From Undaria pinnatifida (Eukaryota; Sar; Phaeophyceae; Laminariales; Alariaceae), in NCBI GenBank assembly GCA_012845835.1, contig JABAKD010000005.1:11204705-11268704 (forward strand): 64,000 nucleotides of DNA, written 5' to 3'. A model generated the notes under the pieces. The model worked only from the letters and a program-made list of their open reading frames with translations. It searched no databases and was not told the origin of the DNA. Of this stretch, positions 54,048-63,960 are shown piece by piece. Positions within the stretch are counted from its first letter, which is position 1, and each line of letters begins with the position of its first letter. The position numbers and the translations under genes were made by a program.

Positions 54048-54666
54048 AAGAAGCGGTTGGCCGTGTCCTGAAGACAGTCGACCGATGTAAATTCGTTTCA
54101 ATAGTGCATCTCCCGGATGAAGTGGAATTCCGGGCAGACGTAAGGCCCGAGAGCATGATATCCAGGTAGACTTCGTCTGATACTTTCTTCCCCAGAATCT
54201 CGAGGCGGAGCTTGAGCTCGCATCCCTGGGAAAATAAGTCAACAGAATCACCACCCGCAACGTGCGCGAGGGCGAAGAGATCCTTGTGGCACGCACGCCG
54301 AGCTTCCTGGGTGTGGGCGTCGAAACGCGCGTTCAGAGCCGTCCAAGCCAACTGTCCGTTGCCTTGGGCACTCGTGCCCGCCTTTCGGTGAGCCTGAACG
54401 GTGATCCGCGCCGAGCCGGTAGTCGCGAAGAACAGGAGGGAGTAGAGGCGGCTGTTGGCCTTGTTCCAATCGGTAACGTCGGCCAGAGTAGCAGCCAGAG
54501 GGTCTGGCCGGGCCGATCCGCGTAAGACCGTGAGAAGCTCCGGCGCATGGATGTTGATGACGTGATCGAAGCTCTCTTTTCACACGCGAAAAGTAGATCC
54601 AGAGCATTGTCCAATGGATTCTAGTAAACGGTGGAGCCCAGAACTAGAGCTTGATGAGTTCGCCAT
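54048..54666 (-). pseudogene. copia-1 Gag, disabled
   Basis: The start at 54666 (ATG, MANSSS...) gives 28 codons before an in-frame TGA at 54582-54580. The same frame then resumes with LLTVLRGSARPDPLAATLAD, NKANSRLYSLLFF and LAWTALNARFDAHTQEARRA, a UBN2/copia-type Gag. It continues EVYLDIMLSGLTS. Near 54150 the homology shifts frame, and a further TGA follows before DTANRFFVNQQSR. Gag would form the particle shell; this copy cannot. Confidence 0.75.
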
Positions 54667-54669
54667 GGC

Positions 54670-55100
54670 TTAGAGAAAGGGACACGCGATGGGTGTGATT
54701 GAAAAGCGCTGCACCCGCTAGACGCCCCGATCACCCGAGACAAGCCGGCGCGCCTGAAATGTGCCCCCGAATGCTTTACACAGACAGTTGCGTACCGAAT
54801 GTGCAGCCAAGAGCCCAGGTGATCAGTCTGGGCCCAATAAGCGAGCTCGTTGACTCAGTGTGGCCTCCAGCAGAAAGCTGACTCCAGCAGTAGCTCCCCG
54901 CGGAAAAATATCCAAAAATATCAAAATCCTGCAGAATCCAAAAATATCCAAATCGGGAAGGATACAAAAGTTGCGAATCCTGGAAGACGGGTGTGCTCTC
55001 CACAGCACTCGGCGACAGCAGTAGACGTGCAGTCGCCGCAGGACCCCACTCACACACACGAGGCTATAATAACCTATTATGGATACTTTGGTATACCCCG
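54670..55100. other. Stretch between the two copia elements
   Basis: CCAAAAATATCC (54908) and CCAAAAATATCC (54938) are local direct repeats. Near 55104-55118 TGGTGGCAGAGAAGC resembles an initiator-Met tRNA primer-binding site, preceded by CA. It could mark the end of a 5' LTR of copia-2. No matching LTR was found. Confidence 0.35.
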
Positions 55101-55469
55101 GCATGGTGGCAGAGAAGCTTTGTCCCGGACGCTAGTCGGGTTGGTGACACTGTGCAGTGGATAGCCTGAAAGACTCGAGTGCTTCCGTGTTGAGGAGAAG
55201 ATGTAAAGATGTTGTAAACACTGGCGCTTATGTGGCCAACACACACAGATAAACCGCAGACTGTGCAGGAGTCCAGAAGTTGGCTGGGTACTGGAGATGA
55301 CCAGGATGGCTACGATGCTAGACAATCCGGAAGGATCCACACGAGAGAGTGAGCTACTCGTCAAGGCAACAGAGAATCCTACAGAAGTAATTCCTCCGCA
55401 TATTCATATGCACGTTACGTACCAACCGACAAATAACAGATCTACGATGACCTACGACGTACAAGTCCA

Positions 55470-56615
55470 ATGCTACTGAACACTGGCTCATACTGGCTAT
55501 GTGCTAACATGTCCATAACAAGATCGGTATTTGATGGACTCGAAGCTGCTGGAACGTTTGTGGAGGTTTCTGAAGTTCCCGCGAGTAGCAATATCGCAAA
55601 GTCAAAGTGTCACTTGAAGTGGAAGAGCGATGCGCACGGCATGATTGATAGAGCTGAGGCACGGTTGGTAACTAAGGGCTATAGCCAGGTAGAGGAAGTC
55701 GGCTACTTCGGGACTTTTGCCCCCACTGCCTCGACCACGTCTAACAGACTCATTGCAGCAATGGCGTGCAAGCTTCATCGGGACTTGAGACACTTGGACG
55801 TGTACCAGGCCTTTATTCAGGCAGAGTTGGATACCGAGATATTCTTGAGACTTCCTCGCGGTTGTGGCGAGATCTCGGGTAAGGAAGTGCTACTCAACAA
55901 AGCCATTTACGGGCTGAAGCAGATTAACCGCTCATGGTACAAGCTACTGCCGTCAACCTTAGTAGAGTGTCTGTTTGAGCAGTGCTTAGTAGACCTGTGC
56001 GTGGTTCGGCTAATAATGTTGAATGACGCGGTTGTGGCGATGCTGGTGGTCCACGTGGACGACATCAAGATCGCAGCGACCAAGGAGGTGACGGATTCGG
56101 TAGTAGCTGATCTAAATAAAATATTTCCTACAAAACATCTGGGCGAGGTTACGTGGTACATGGGTAGCGAGTACAGGAGGGATCGTGTGAAGGGAACCCT
56201 GGAGATTTTGCAAACTCAGTTCATCCGAAACGTTGTCGACCGTTTCGGTATCACTAAGGCCAGCCCCATCCCTGCTTCACCGTCGTTGGACCTCAGGTAC
56301 GTGAGTGACGAGGAACCTGTGATGGACGCGAATTTCCATGAAATTGTGGGGAGTTTGTTGTGGGTTGCGAACCAGACGAGACCTGACATCTCCAACGCAT
56401 TGCGAGCGATTGCACGGTTCTCGCACGATCCTAAGGAAGTGCACGTGAAGGCTGCTAGGAAGGTTCTCGAGTACTTGAGCATTGAATCCCACTTGGCCTT
56501 GACTTTCAGGAAAAATAGTAAGTTAGGGGATGTACAGTTGAAATACGACCTAGAGGCGTACGTAGACGCAGACTACGCCCACAAGGCCGAGGACAGGCGT
56601 TCGTATCTGGTGTAG
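55470..56615 (+). pseudogene. copia-2 reverse transcriptase with start of RNase H
   Basis: 381 codons: RAEARLVTKGYSQVEEVGYF, TFAPTAS, LDVYQAFIQAELDTEIFLRL, NKAIYGLKQINRSWYKLL and MLVVHVDDIKIAATK. HVDD replaces the usual YVDD, as in many copia lines. Then come KHLGEVTWYMGSEYRRDR, IVGSLLWVANQTRPDISNAL and AYVDADYAHKAEDRRS. A one-base deletion near 56606 turns the frame into a premature TAG at 56613, where SGVAV should follow RRS. The upstream ATG is arbitrary: the true polyprotein started far upstream. Confidence 0.85.
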
Positions 56616-57028
56616 CTGTTTGCTGCGGAGGAACGCTCGTATCTTGGTTTTCTAGGACGCAGAAATGCGTTACGCTCTCCACCACTGAGGCCGAGTATGT
56701 AGCGATGGCCAACGGGGTGAAGGAGGCCCTGTACGTGCGAGGAGTCTTGGTTTTCTTGATGCCTAGTCTTGGATCGCCGAGCATTGGAGTGTTTGAAGAC
56801 AACAAAGGGGCGATTGACTTGGCCTAAAACCCACCGAGTACGTCAAACAGCAAGCACATCGACGTGAGGTACCACTTCCTGCGCGAGTTGGTGGGAAAAG
56901 GAGACCTATGCGTCAAGTACTTAAGGACGGAGCATCAGCATGCGGACATTTTCACCAAGGCGATTGCTCGGGAGTGTTTTGAGAAACACCGTGATTTTTT
57001 GTTGGGGAAAACAAGTTTTCCGTCGTAA
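56609..57028 (+). pseudogene. copia-2 RNase H, frameshifted
   Basis: In the shifted frame: SGVAVCCGGTLVSWFSRTQK, VTLSTTEAEYVAMANGVKEA (LSTTEAEY is the copia RNase H hallmark), GVFEDNKGAIDLA, an in-frame TAA, then SNSKHIDVRYHFLRELV and TEHQHADIFTKA. The terminal TAA is at 57026-57028. One frameshift and one stop disable it, but it is otherwise well preserved. Confidence 0.85.
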
Positions 57029-57080
57029 ATTATTTTCGGGAGTTGCCAGCGTTGTTGCAGGCTTGTTAGTTGATCCAGCG

Positions 57081-57440
57081 CCAAGGAGGGTGTTCGATAT
57101 AGCTTGTCTCAACGAACAAAGTAGGAACAACGATGGTCACGAAGGATCGTCCGACGGGGTATTGTGGGATTACCCGACGGTGTACTGCGAAATATTATAA
57201 CATGGGAAGGACACGTGGAATAGCCCTGGAGGCCCTTGTAGCCTGTTCCTGAAACCAGTCTAGGAACGCGTGGAAATATGGGAATGGAGTACCTGTAGAA
57301 TTTATGAATTTGGAGGCTGAGAATATTGCCTGGTGTGGAGCGAGATGGCTTAGCCCACTCGCCTCACTCCATATATTTCCCTCTTATCAGCATCCGGGAT
57401 CAACTAATGAAGACATCTGTATACCATCTTCTTCACACTG
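57081..57440 (+). other. Possible copia-2 polypurine tract and 3' LTR
   Basis: CCAAGGAGGG (57081-57090) directly precedes TGTTCGATATAGC, a plausible polypurine tract and TG start of an LTR. The 3' end of the LTR cannot be placed and no 5' counterpart was found, so this rests on position and the PPT-TG junction alone. Confidence 0.35.
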
Positions 57441-57504
57441 TGTGTTGCGGTGAAGCTCGCGGCCTGAGACTGGGCTGCTGGAAGCACATTATTACACTTC
57501 GCAT

Positions 57505-57625
57505 AACCGACTTAATCCAACATTCCCGACGATCGCCAAGTACCTTCTCGCGCAGCGAGCCACCAGTCAAGTGTGACAAAACACTTCTCCACTTACAGCA
57601 AAAAACGCTGACTAAACATGTATTG
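57505..57625 (-). repeat. Family F fragment
   Basis: On the minus strand CATGTTTAGTCAGCG, GGAGAAGTGTTTTGTCACAC, TTGACTGGTGGCTCGCTGCG and one and a half 58-bp units match the start of F at 22130 and 59640. The rest of F is missing. Confidence 0.75.
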
Positions 57626-57629
57626 TTTC

Positions 57630-59105
57630 TTTTCATTACTCTCCATTTTTAAAAATCCCTTACATACTTTTTTAATATACTTTTTCCAACGCACACCGGT
57701 AGGGGTCTTTCCAACGCACACTCTGTCGGGCCCCTGCCAACGCACACTGAAGGGGGGGGGTTCGGGGGGGGGGCGCGTGCCCCCGCCCCGACACTGCTAG
57801 TAGCATCTAACCACCGTTCGGCTGCCCTGCCAACCCAGCCCTGCCAACCCAGCGCTGGTGGTGCATTTTGGAAAACACACACCAACACCAACACACTACA
57901 CTGCTAGTATTAGCATCCAAGCACCGTTCGGCTGCCCTGCCAACGCAGCGCTGGTGGTGCATGCGCTGGAACGTTTGCGCCTCTGCTGTTCCATCCTGCC
58001 CGTGCGGGGCATTTGGGACAATGAACACAACACACACCAAAACATTTCACTTCGTTGTGCCCTGGGCTGCGGAAAAAAAATCCCCTCCCAAAAATACCGC
58101 CTCGTCCTTTTAAAACCATGAAATTCAAACGACCGAGCTTCAAATCAAACGGCGCTACGAACTACACCCTGGAACGCAAACAACCTCGCGGCGCACACCG
58201 CACACCCTCTATTTCTATCCCTCGTCGGATACACCGCGCTCCTCGGCGTTGCGCTGGAACGTTTGCGCCTCCGCTGTTCCATCCTGCCCGTGCGGGGCAT
58301 TTGGGACAACGAACACAACACACACCAAAACATTTCACTTCGTTGTGCCCTGGGCTGCGGAAAAAATATCCCCTCCCAAAAATACCGCCTCGTTCTTACA
58401 AAACCATAAAATTCAAACGGCCGCGCTTCAAATCAAACGGCGGTACGAACAATACCCTGGCACGCACACACCAATACACACACCGCACACCCTCTATTTT
58501 TATCCCTCGTTGGATACACCGCGCTCCTCAGCGTTGCGCTGGAACTTTCGCGCCTCTGCTGTTCGATCCTGCCCGTGTGGTCTGCTGTGTCTGCGTGCGG
58601 CGACGACTGCGTCCTTCAGTTCGGCTGCTGCATACTTTCCCTCGCTGGTTCCTGTCGCAGCTCATCTCCGCCGCGTGCTGTGGGTGTCTTCTATAAGCCT
58701 CTTCGCTCGTTCCAGGCTCCTCCTTCTCTGCGGCTGCGTGTTCTTTGTCCTCTTCAAACCTTACAGCGTACCACCTCCTCGTGCTGCGGCGGAATCTCCG
58801 CACACACACCATGCAGCGGAACGTCCTTACAGCAGAGCGGTATCTTGACGACTGGGGAGACCAACTCTTCCGATACCCATTCACAGGGCTCTTTCTGTGT
58901 AGTACATACATGTGTAGCGCAGCGCAGTAGTCCTGTGTGTTTGCGTTTGTAGGATACGCGTACGTGTTCGAACCTGCCATACTACCTCACCTTCCTCCAG
59001 CGTTCCTGCGATTCAAATCCCTTCCATCAGGATCCACCTGTGCATGTATCATCTCCTATTGTAGACTATGTACTCCAGACCATGCGTCTCCAGCTACGGC
59101 TGTGC
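57630..59105 (-). repeat. Family G composite repeat, inverted copy without SINE
   Basis: Read on the minus strand it repeats the order of 30010-32130: one 235-bp unit (59040-58870), CTCCCCAGTCGTCAAGATAC, ACCATGCAGCGGAACG (plus), TACAGCGTACCACC (plus) and TCGCAGCTCATCTCCGCCGC (plus). Next come two tandem 288-bp units carrying TTTGCGCCTCTGCTGTTCCA and CTTCGTTGTGCCCTGGGCTG (57968, 58256; a third start at 58543). TTCGGCTGCCCTGCCAACCC follows (57820), then a G-run, and ACTTTTTCCAACGCACACCG. Frames of 199-213 codons over it are repeat artefacts. Confidence 0.75.
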
Positions 59106-59640
59106 GTCCTGTAACAAGTGTTCGGGTCTATCAGCACGTTACATCCTACACCTGCGTACAACGTAATCTATGCGCACATTGTCATCACACCATGCGGCCT
59201 TCCTCGCTAAGTTCTGCTGTTCCCTTTGCAGGGGACTAAGTACGAGCATCCTATCGGTGACAGTCTCCGCCTCAAAGCGAAAGTCGCCGACTAAACATTC
59301 AGCCACTCCCGACGATCGCTAAGTGCATTCTCGCGCAGTCAAGTGTGACAAAACATTCAGCCACTCGCGACGATCGCCAATGCTTTCTCGCGCTGTCAAG
59401 TATGATAAAACATCCCGCCACTCCCGACGATCGCCAAGTAAGTGCCTTCTCGCGCAGTCAAGTGTTACAAAACATTCCGCCACTTCCGACGATCGCCAAG
59501 TGACTTCTCGCGCAGTCAAATGTAATAAAATATTCCGCCACTCCCGACGATCGCCAAGTGCCTTTTCGCGCAGCGAGCCACCAGTCAAGTGTGACAAACC
59601 ACTTCTCCAAAAAGCACTTGACTAGACTAGACTAAACATG
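59105..59640 (-). repeat. Family F element, inverted copy
   Basis: The unique end (TACACCTGCGTACAACGTAA, CACACCATGCGGCCTTCC, CTAAGTTCTGCTGTTCCCTT, TACGAGCATCCTATCGGTGA) precedes about five 58-bp units (59295-59580) and the CATGTTTAGTCTAGTCTAG terminus (59638). It is the mirror of 22130-22735. Confidence 0.8.
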
Positions 59641-60062
59641 TACTTTTTCTTTCTTTTTTTTTCCTTTTCTTTCATTTCCTTTTCTTGTTATCTTTTGTTT
59701 TTGTATATTTTTTAAATAGGCTTGCGTCTGACGTGCGTATGCGTGATTGGTACTACGTGTAAGGTATACGTGGTAGGCTTTCATGAGTGGCAAGCAGTAT
59801 AGTAGGTTTTTCCGTGCACTATTATTAGTAGTGCGAGACGTATGCACGAGAATGGACCTGACACATCGTAGGCTCACTCCCGATTTCACTTTGTAAATAT
59901 TTCTGGCGGAGGCATTAATTGCGTCAGCTGTGATATATGCCGTGTACCAACTTTGGTTTGTTTGTGTTTTTTTCCGTGGGGTATTCCTCCGCTCCAGAGT
60001 GACTGGAGCCTGTCCTGTGACCACGGACTTGATTATGCGAGGTAATGTGAGAACAACAACAA
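59640..60062 (+). mobile_element. LINE 3' end, 5'-truncated, abutting family F
   Basis: The CTTTCCTTTTCTTG lead is followed by CTTGCGTCTGACGTGCGTAT, GAGTGGCAAGCAGTATAGTA, GACGTATGCACGAGAATGGA, CTCCCGATTTCACTTTGTAA, GCGTCAGCTGTGATATATGC and CTCCAGAGTGACTGGAGCCT. The tail is GGTAATGTGAGAACAACAAC. It is very close to 27925-28345. Confidence 0.8.
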
Positions 60063-60064
60063 CA

Positions 60065-60578
60065 TTACGGCGAAACGGAGCGACCTCTTCGCTTTGCTTA
60101 CCGTGAGTAGCAGCGTTGAAATCAATTTACCCCGGGTGGGTGCGTTTCGCCCGTCTTCTTGCTCCTCTGCCCCTTGCCCTCGCTATGCGTTTGAGGAGGC
60201 TTGTTGAGCTGAGGGCTTAACGTTGTCTCTCTTCAGGCCCAATCGAGACCTAAACTCAGAAATTGTGGCTCCCTAACATCGCCAGGCTGAGGGGCAAAAT
60301 AGTACCATACACCACACTCACTTGTTCCATTACACGACTGCCCACAGGGCGTGCATAACTCGTAGGTGGGGGGGTAAAGTCGGTGGGCCTAATTTTAACA
60401 TGCCACATCAGCTTCTTATTTGATGGGTCAGGAGGCTCAATTTTAAATAATTTATACCGGTATTACTCAATGTCATAAATAACTCAGGAAAAATGCGCAA
60501 ACGGATGGACCGAGTAGATTTTGTTGTGGTTCATAAATAGAAAATCATCATTCCCACCTTTTTGGCAGCGGTACAGGG
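60065..60578. other. Unannotated stretch
   Basis: There are no long frames and no shared repeat. The TTTTTGGCAGCGG just before 60581 resembles GGCAGCAAGG after 62430 and may be part of a target duplication of the foldback structure. Confidence 0.35.
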
Positions 60579-60580
60579 GC

Positions 60581-62430
60581 GTGTTGCGATTTGTCGCCCC
60601 CCCCGATGCATGGGATCCCTTCGGCAATATCCAAACCCTGCTGAAATATCTAATCCCCCCCCCAAAATCTGATTCCCCCCTAAAATATCTGATCTCCACC
60701 TGAAATATCTGATCCCCCTATAAAATATATGACCCCCCCCTGAAATATATGATCCCACCCTGAAATATATCACCCCCCCCCTCCACCTCAAACGGCCGGG
60801 TGATTACCTACGAACAAGGGTGAATTATTGCCCCCCTGTATTCTATCAATGAGCGGGGTGATATGTTGAAGTGGGTGGGAAACCGCAACACCTTCCGCGC
60901 ACCCCGATACACTGTATCAGGGGTGGCATTGCGTCTAACACGCCCGGCGGGGATTTGAATATTGCAGCCGGTGATATACTGTATCATGTGTGATACAGCC
61001 CCCCGTGACACACCGTATCAGGCCCCCTGATACACTGTATCAGGCCCCCCTGATACGCTGTATCACTCTGATACACTGTATCAGAGGGGGTTACGATATG
61101 TCAAGGGGGGGTCAGATATTTCAGCCTAGATGAAATGCTGTATGAGGGGTGATACAGACCCCACTGTATCAGGGGGGGATCTGATATTTTATCCTGTGAT
61201 ATACTGTAACACGGGGTGATACCGCCCCCCGTGATACACCGTATCAGCTCCCCTGATACACTGTGTCAGGCCTAAATGATGCTCTGTATCAGGCCCTCCT
61301 GATACACTGTATCAGGCCCCCCTGATATGCTTTTTTTTTTTTTTTTTTTAGCACACTTTCACTTCCCAGCTTCTGGACAAGCCGTTGTCACAGGTGTCAT
61401 CCCTTCTCCTCCCCGGTTTTTGGCTTCAATTTTTATCGCACATAGGGTTCAGCAATCCCACTGCTCGTCGATTGTTCATCGAATGTTGCTAATTCACGCT
61501 CTCGCGCTTTCCGCAAGTCAATTTGTGCACAAGAAGAAGTCCCAACGAATTTATACGAGTATGCACTCTGCGGGGCTCGAACTTACGAAACTGACCTATA
61601 CCAGGCTCGAGGATAACCTGATACGCCACCGGGGCGACCGGTTACATGCTGTATCACCCTGATACACCGCATCAGAGGGGGTTACGATATGTCAGGCGGG
61701 GGTCAGACATTTCAGCCTAGATGATATACTGCATGAGGGGTGATGATACAGACAGACCCCACTGTATCAGGGTGGGATCAGATTTCTCATCTGTTGATGT
61801 ACTGTATCACGGGGTGATAACGCCCCCCGTGGTACACCGTATCAGGCCCCCTGATACACTGTATCGGGTCTCTCTGATACTCTGTGTCAGGCCCTCCTGA
61901 TACACGGTATCAGGCCCCCTGATACGCGGTATCATCTTGATACACTGTATCAGGGCGGGTTATGGTATTTCAGGGGGGGTCTGATATTTCAGCCTAGATG
62001 ACATACTGCCTGAGAGGATATACAGACCCCTCCGGCTGCAATATCTAAATCCCCGCCGCGCGTATTAAACGCATTGCCACCCCTGATACAGTGTATCAGG
62101 GTTCGCGGAGGGTGTTGCGATTTCCCACCCACTTCAACATATATATCACCCCGCTCTTCGATAGAGTACAGGGGGGGCAACAATTCTCCCTTGTTCGTAG
62201 GTAATCATGCGGCCGTTTGATGTGGATGGGGGGGGTGATATATTTCAGGGTGGGATCATATATTTTAGGGGGGGATATCAGATATCTCAGGGGGGGATCA
62301 GATATTTCCGGGGGGGTTCAGATATTTTTTGGGGGGATCATGTATTTTTGGCGGGGATGATATATTTCAGCGGGGTTCGGATATTGCCAAAGGGACCCCA
62401 TGAATCGGGGGGGCCGACAAATCGCAACAC
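60581..62430. mobile_element. Foldback element built of GATACA/TGTATC palindromes
   Basis: The outer ends GTGTTGCGATTTGTCG (60581) and CGACAAATCGCAACAC (62415-62430) are perfect inverted repeats. Inverted homology continues inward for about 475 bp per side: GGCAATATCC, CTGAAATATATGATCCCACC, ACGGCCG-TGATTACCTACGA, TGTTGAAGTGGGTGGGAAA and CGGGGATTT-ATATTGCAGCCGG. Inside these arms are two direct units (61056-61330 and 61646-61935), both with GGGGGTTACGATATGTCA and TTTCAGCCTAGATGA. SINE-B sits between them. More than twenty copies of GATACACTGTATC, itself palindromic, occur. No coding frame. Confidence 0.8.
61331..61640 (-). mobile_element. SINE-B at the centre of the foldback element
   Basis: The T run 61331-61349 is its A tail. 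Body and head are nearly identical to the copy at 22939 (CTTCTGGACAAGCCG, CAGCAATCCCACTGCTCGTC, TATACCAGGCTCGAGGATAA). A box CCTGATACGCCA (plus) and B box GGGCTCGAACTT (plus) are present. Target duplication ATGCT (61327-61331 and 61646-61650). The long A tail and high identity suggest a recent insertion. Confidence 0.85.
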
Positions 62431-62564
62431 AGGGCAGCAAGGCAACAAATTCATAAGGCTTCAACACAAAAAACGCCAAATATCTCCAACGAAAAAAAAA
62501 CTATTTAATACGGCGTGCCGCATAGATAGGACTATACGGCTGGGTTGTACCTTGTATTAGTGAA
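62431..62564. other. Short unannotated spacer
   Basis: An A-rich segment with no recognised feature between the foldback element and the LINE tail. Confidence 0.4.
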
Positions 62565-63454
62565 TAGTCCATTGTTGTTGTTGTTGTGTTTGATGATGTT
62601 GATGTTGATGTTGTTGTTGTGATTGTTGTTGCTGTTGTTGTTTGTTCTCACATTAACGACTCGATTTTTTTTTTTTTTTTTATCGAAAAATTTAACGCAG
62701 GCCCACACGGAGATTTATAATCAAGTCTGTGGTGACAGGACAGGCACCTTCCAGTCACTCTGGAGTAGGGGAATACCCCACGGAAAAAAAACCAAAACAA
62801 GAACAAAAGCAGTACACGCACACCAGGCATGTCATACCTGACGCTACTAATTCCTCCCATACAAAAATATTATAATAAAATCGGGAGTCAGCCTACGACG
62901 CACAAGTATCATTCCACTGGTGGTGGTACATATGTCTCACCACTCGCGCCTGAGAACGCCCGACTACACCGCTTGTCACCCAGAAAAGACTACGTACCAC
63001 GTACGTATTTTGAAAAACAATATTATTGCACATGGTAACTATCACTACGCATACGAACGTCATACTCAGGTCTGTTGAAAATATAAAAGAGAGAAAAAGA
63101 AAAGGCAGAAAAAAGATAATAAATAAATGCGAAACGCAAAGGGAAAAGAAAAGAACTTCTTACGTGTACAACGAAGCAACGACAAGAAGAAGAGAGCTCC
63201 CGGAGGAAGCAAGGAAACGAAATGGGAAGAAAAAATAGCAAGAATATCAGCATAGCCTAGGAACGGACAAAATACGGCATTGGCCTCATATAGAGGGTAT
63301 CAGTTGTGCATCATTGACACTGAGAGGGAGAGCGCACGAAAAGGAAGAAGTCAGACCGGCGTTACGCTAACTTGTGGCCGCCATTGGACGGCCCACAATT
63401 TCAGGACGGTGGTGGCCACACCCAGACTCCAATTTCTTGCGCAGGACGCCCCTC

Positions 63455-63585
63455 CTCCCTTCCCCCTTTCCCCCACTCCTCCCGCCCCCCGCCCCCCCCC
63501 CCGCCCCCCCCCTCCCGCCGCCCCCCCCCCCCCCCCCCCCCCCCTCCCTCCCCTCCCCCCGCCCCCCCCCGCCCCTCTTCCCCAA
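63455..63585 (+). repeat. C-rich tract at the LINE ORF/3'UTR boundary
   Basis: Runs of C up to about 25 (63521-63544). It is at the same position relative to the KRLG codons as 41990-42105. Proline- and glycine-rich frames across it are artefacts. Confidence 0.9.
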
Positions 63586-63589
63586 GTCG

Positions 63590-63960
63590 CTTAGGGATGC
63601 CGACAGCGGATGCCGCTGCCGCGGCCTTTGCGTGTCGCTCTGCAGCTTTGCATCTCTCCGCGTCATGCTATTCCCGCATGAATGTCTCCGCTTCCTCCTC
63701 TACCCGTCGAAACCATCTGCCGGCCTTCTGTGCATTCTTTCGCCACCCTTCGAACTTCATTTTACAGAACGACATCATGTCCTCCTCCAGGTGCACCATC
63801 CAGTCCTTCTCTTCCCCCCTTGAGTAGCTTTTACGGCCAATAAGCTCCCCAAACATCACCCTCTTTGGTAGACGCTCCTCCTTCATGCGTGCGAATCTCG
63901 CAAACAACATCCTCCGATTGCGCACTATCGCCTCTATGCTCTCGAAAGCCTCCCAGTATC
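63590..63960 (-). pseudogene. LINE protein C-terminus, second copy
   Basis: RNRRMLFARFARMKEERLPK, RVMFGELIGRKSYSRGEEKD, WMVHLEEDMMSFCKMKFEGW and RKNAQKAGRWFRRVEEEAET are followed by an in-frame TAG. Then DAERCKAAERHAKAAAAASA and GIPKRLG run into the G-rich tract. It is better preserved than 42108-42480, with one stop and no frameshift over this stretch. The reverse transcriptase would lie beyond the window. Confidence 0.7.

Larger units (their letters stand above)
50536..54666 (-). mobile_element. Ty1/copia retrotransposon 1, truncated and disabled
   Basis: The minus-strand order Gag, zinc knuckle, protease, GAG-pre-integrase, integrase, reverse transcriptase is the copia order. The sequence after the reverse transcriptase (RNase H and 3' LTR) is missing. 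Homology stops near 50540, where unrelated C/T-rich DNA begins. No LTR was identified at either end. At least six in-frame stops and two frameshifts interrupt the polyprotein. Confidence 0.9.
55270..57028 (+). mobile_element. Ty1/copia retrotransposon 2, pol fragment
   Basis: The plus strand carries the reverse transcriptase and RNase H of a second copia lineage, unlike copia-1 in sequence and opposite in orientation. Gag, protease and integrase are absent. A coding-like run before the RT (55297-55470) is cut by stops. The pol end at 57026-57028 is followed by a possible polypurine tract and LTR. Confidence 0.8.
62565..63960 (-). mobile_element. LINE 3' end with ORF remnant, running off the window edge
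   Basis: On the minus strand: LINE protein end (63960-63590), a G-rich tract (63585-63455), TTGGAGTCTGGGTGTGGCCA, GACTTCTTCCTTTTCG, a CTTTT-rich stretch (63240-63080) and the 3' UTR block (CTCCAGAGTGACTGGAAGGT, CCTGTCCTGTCACCACAGAC). A short A-tailed insertion (T run 62667-62682) interrupts just before GTTAATGTGAGAACAAAC. The tail is a long CAA/CATCAA-type microsatellite (62565-62640, TTGTTG on plus). Confidence 0.75.

Noticed and set aside
58055-58848. 213- and 199-codon plus-strand frames
   Set aside because: They overlap each other in different frames across the 288-bp tandem units of family G and have no recognisable motif.
63374-63827. Proline-rich and glycine-rich frames around 63.4-63.8 kb
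   Set aside because: They are translations of a C-run and its complement. The real coding sense here is the minus-strand LINE C-terminus.
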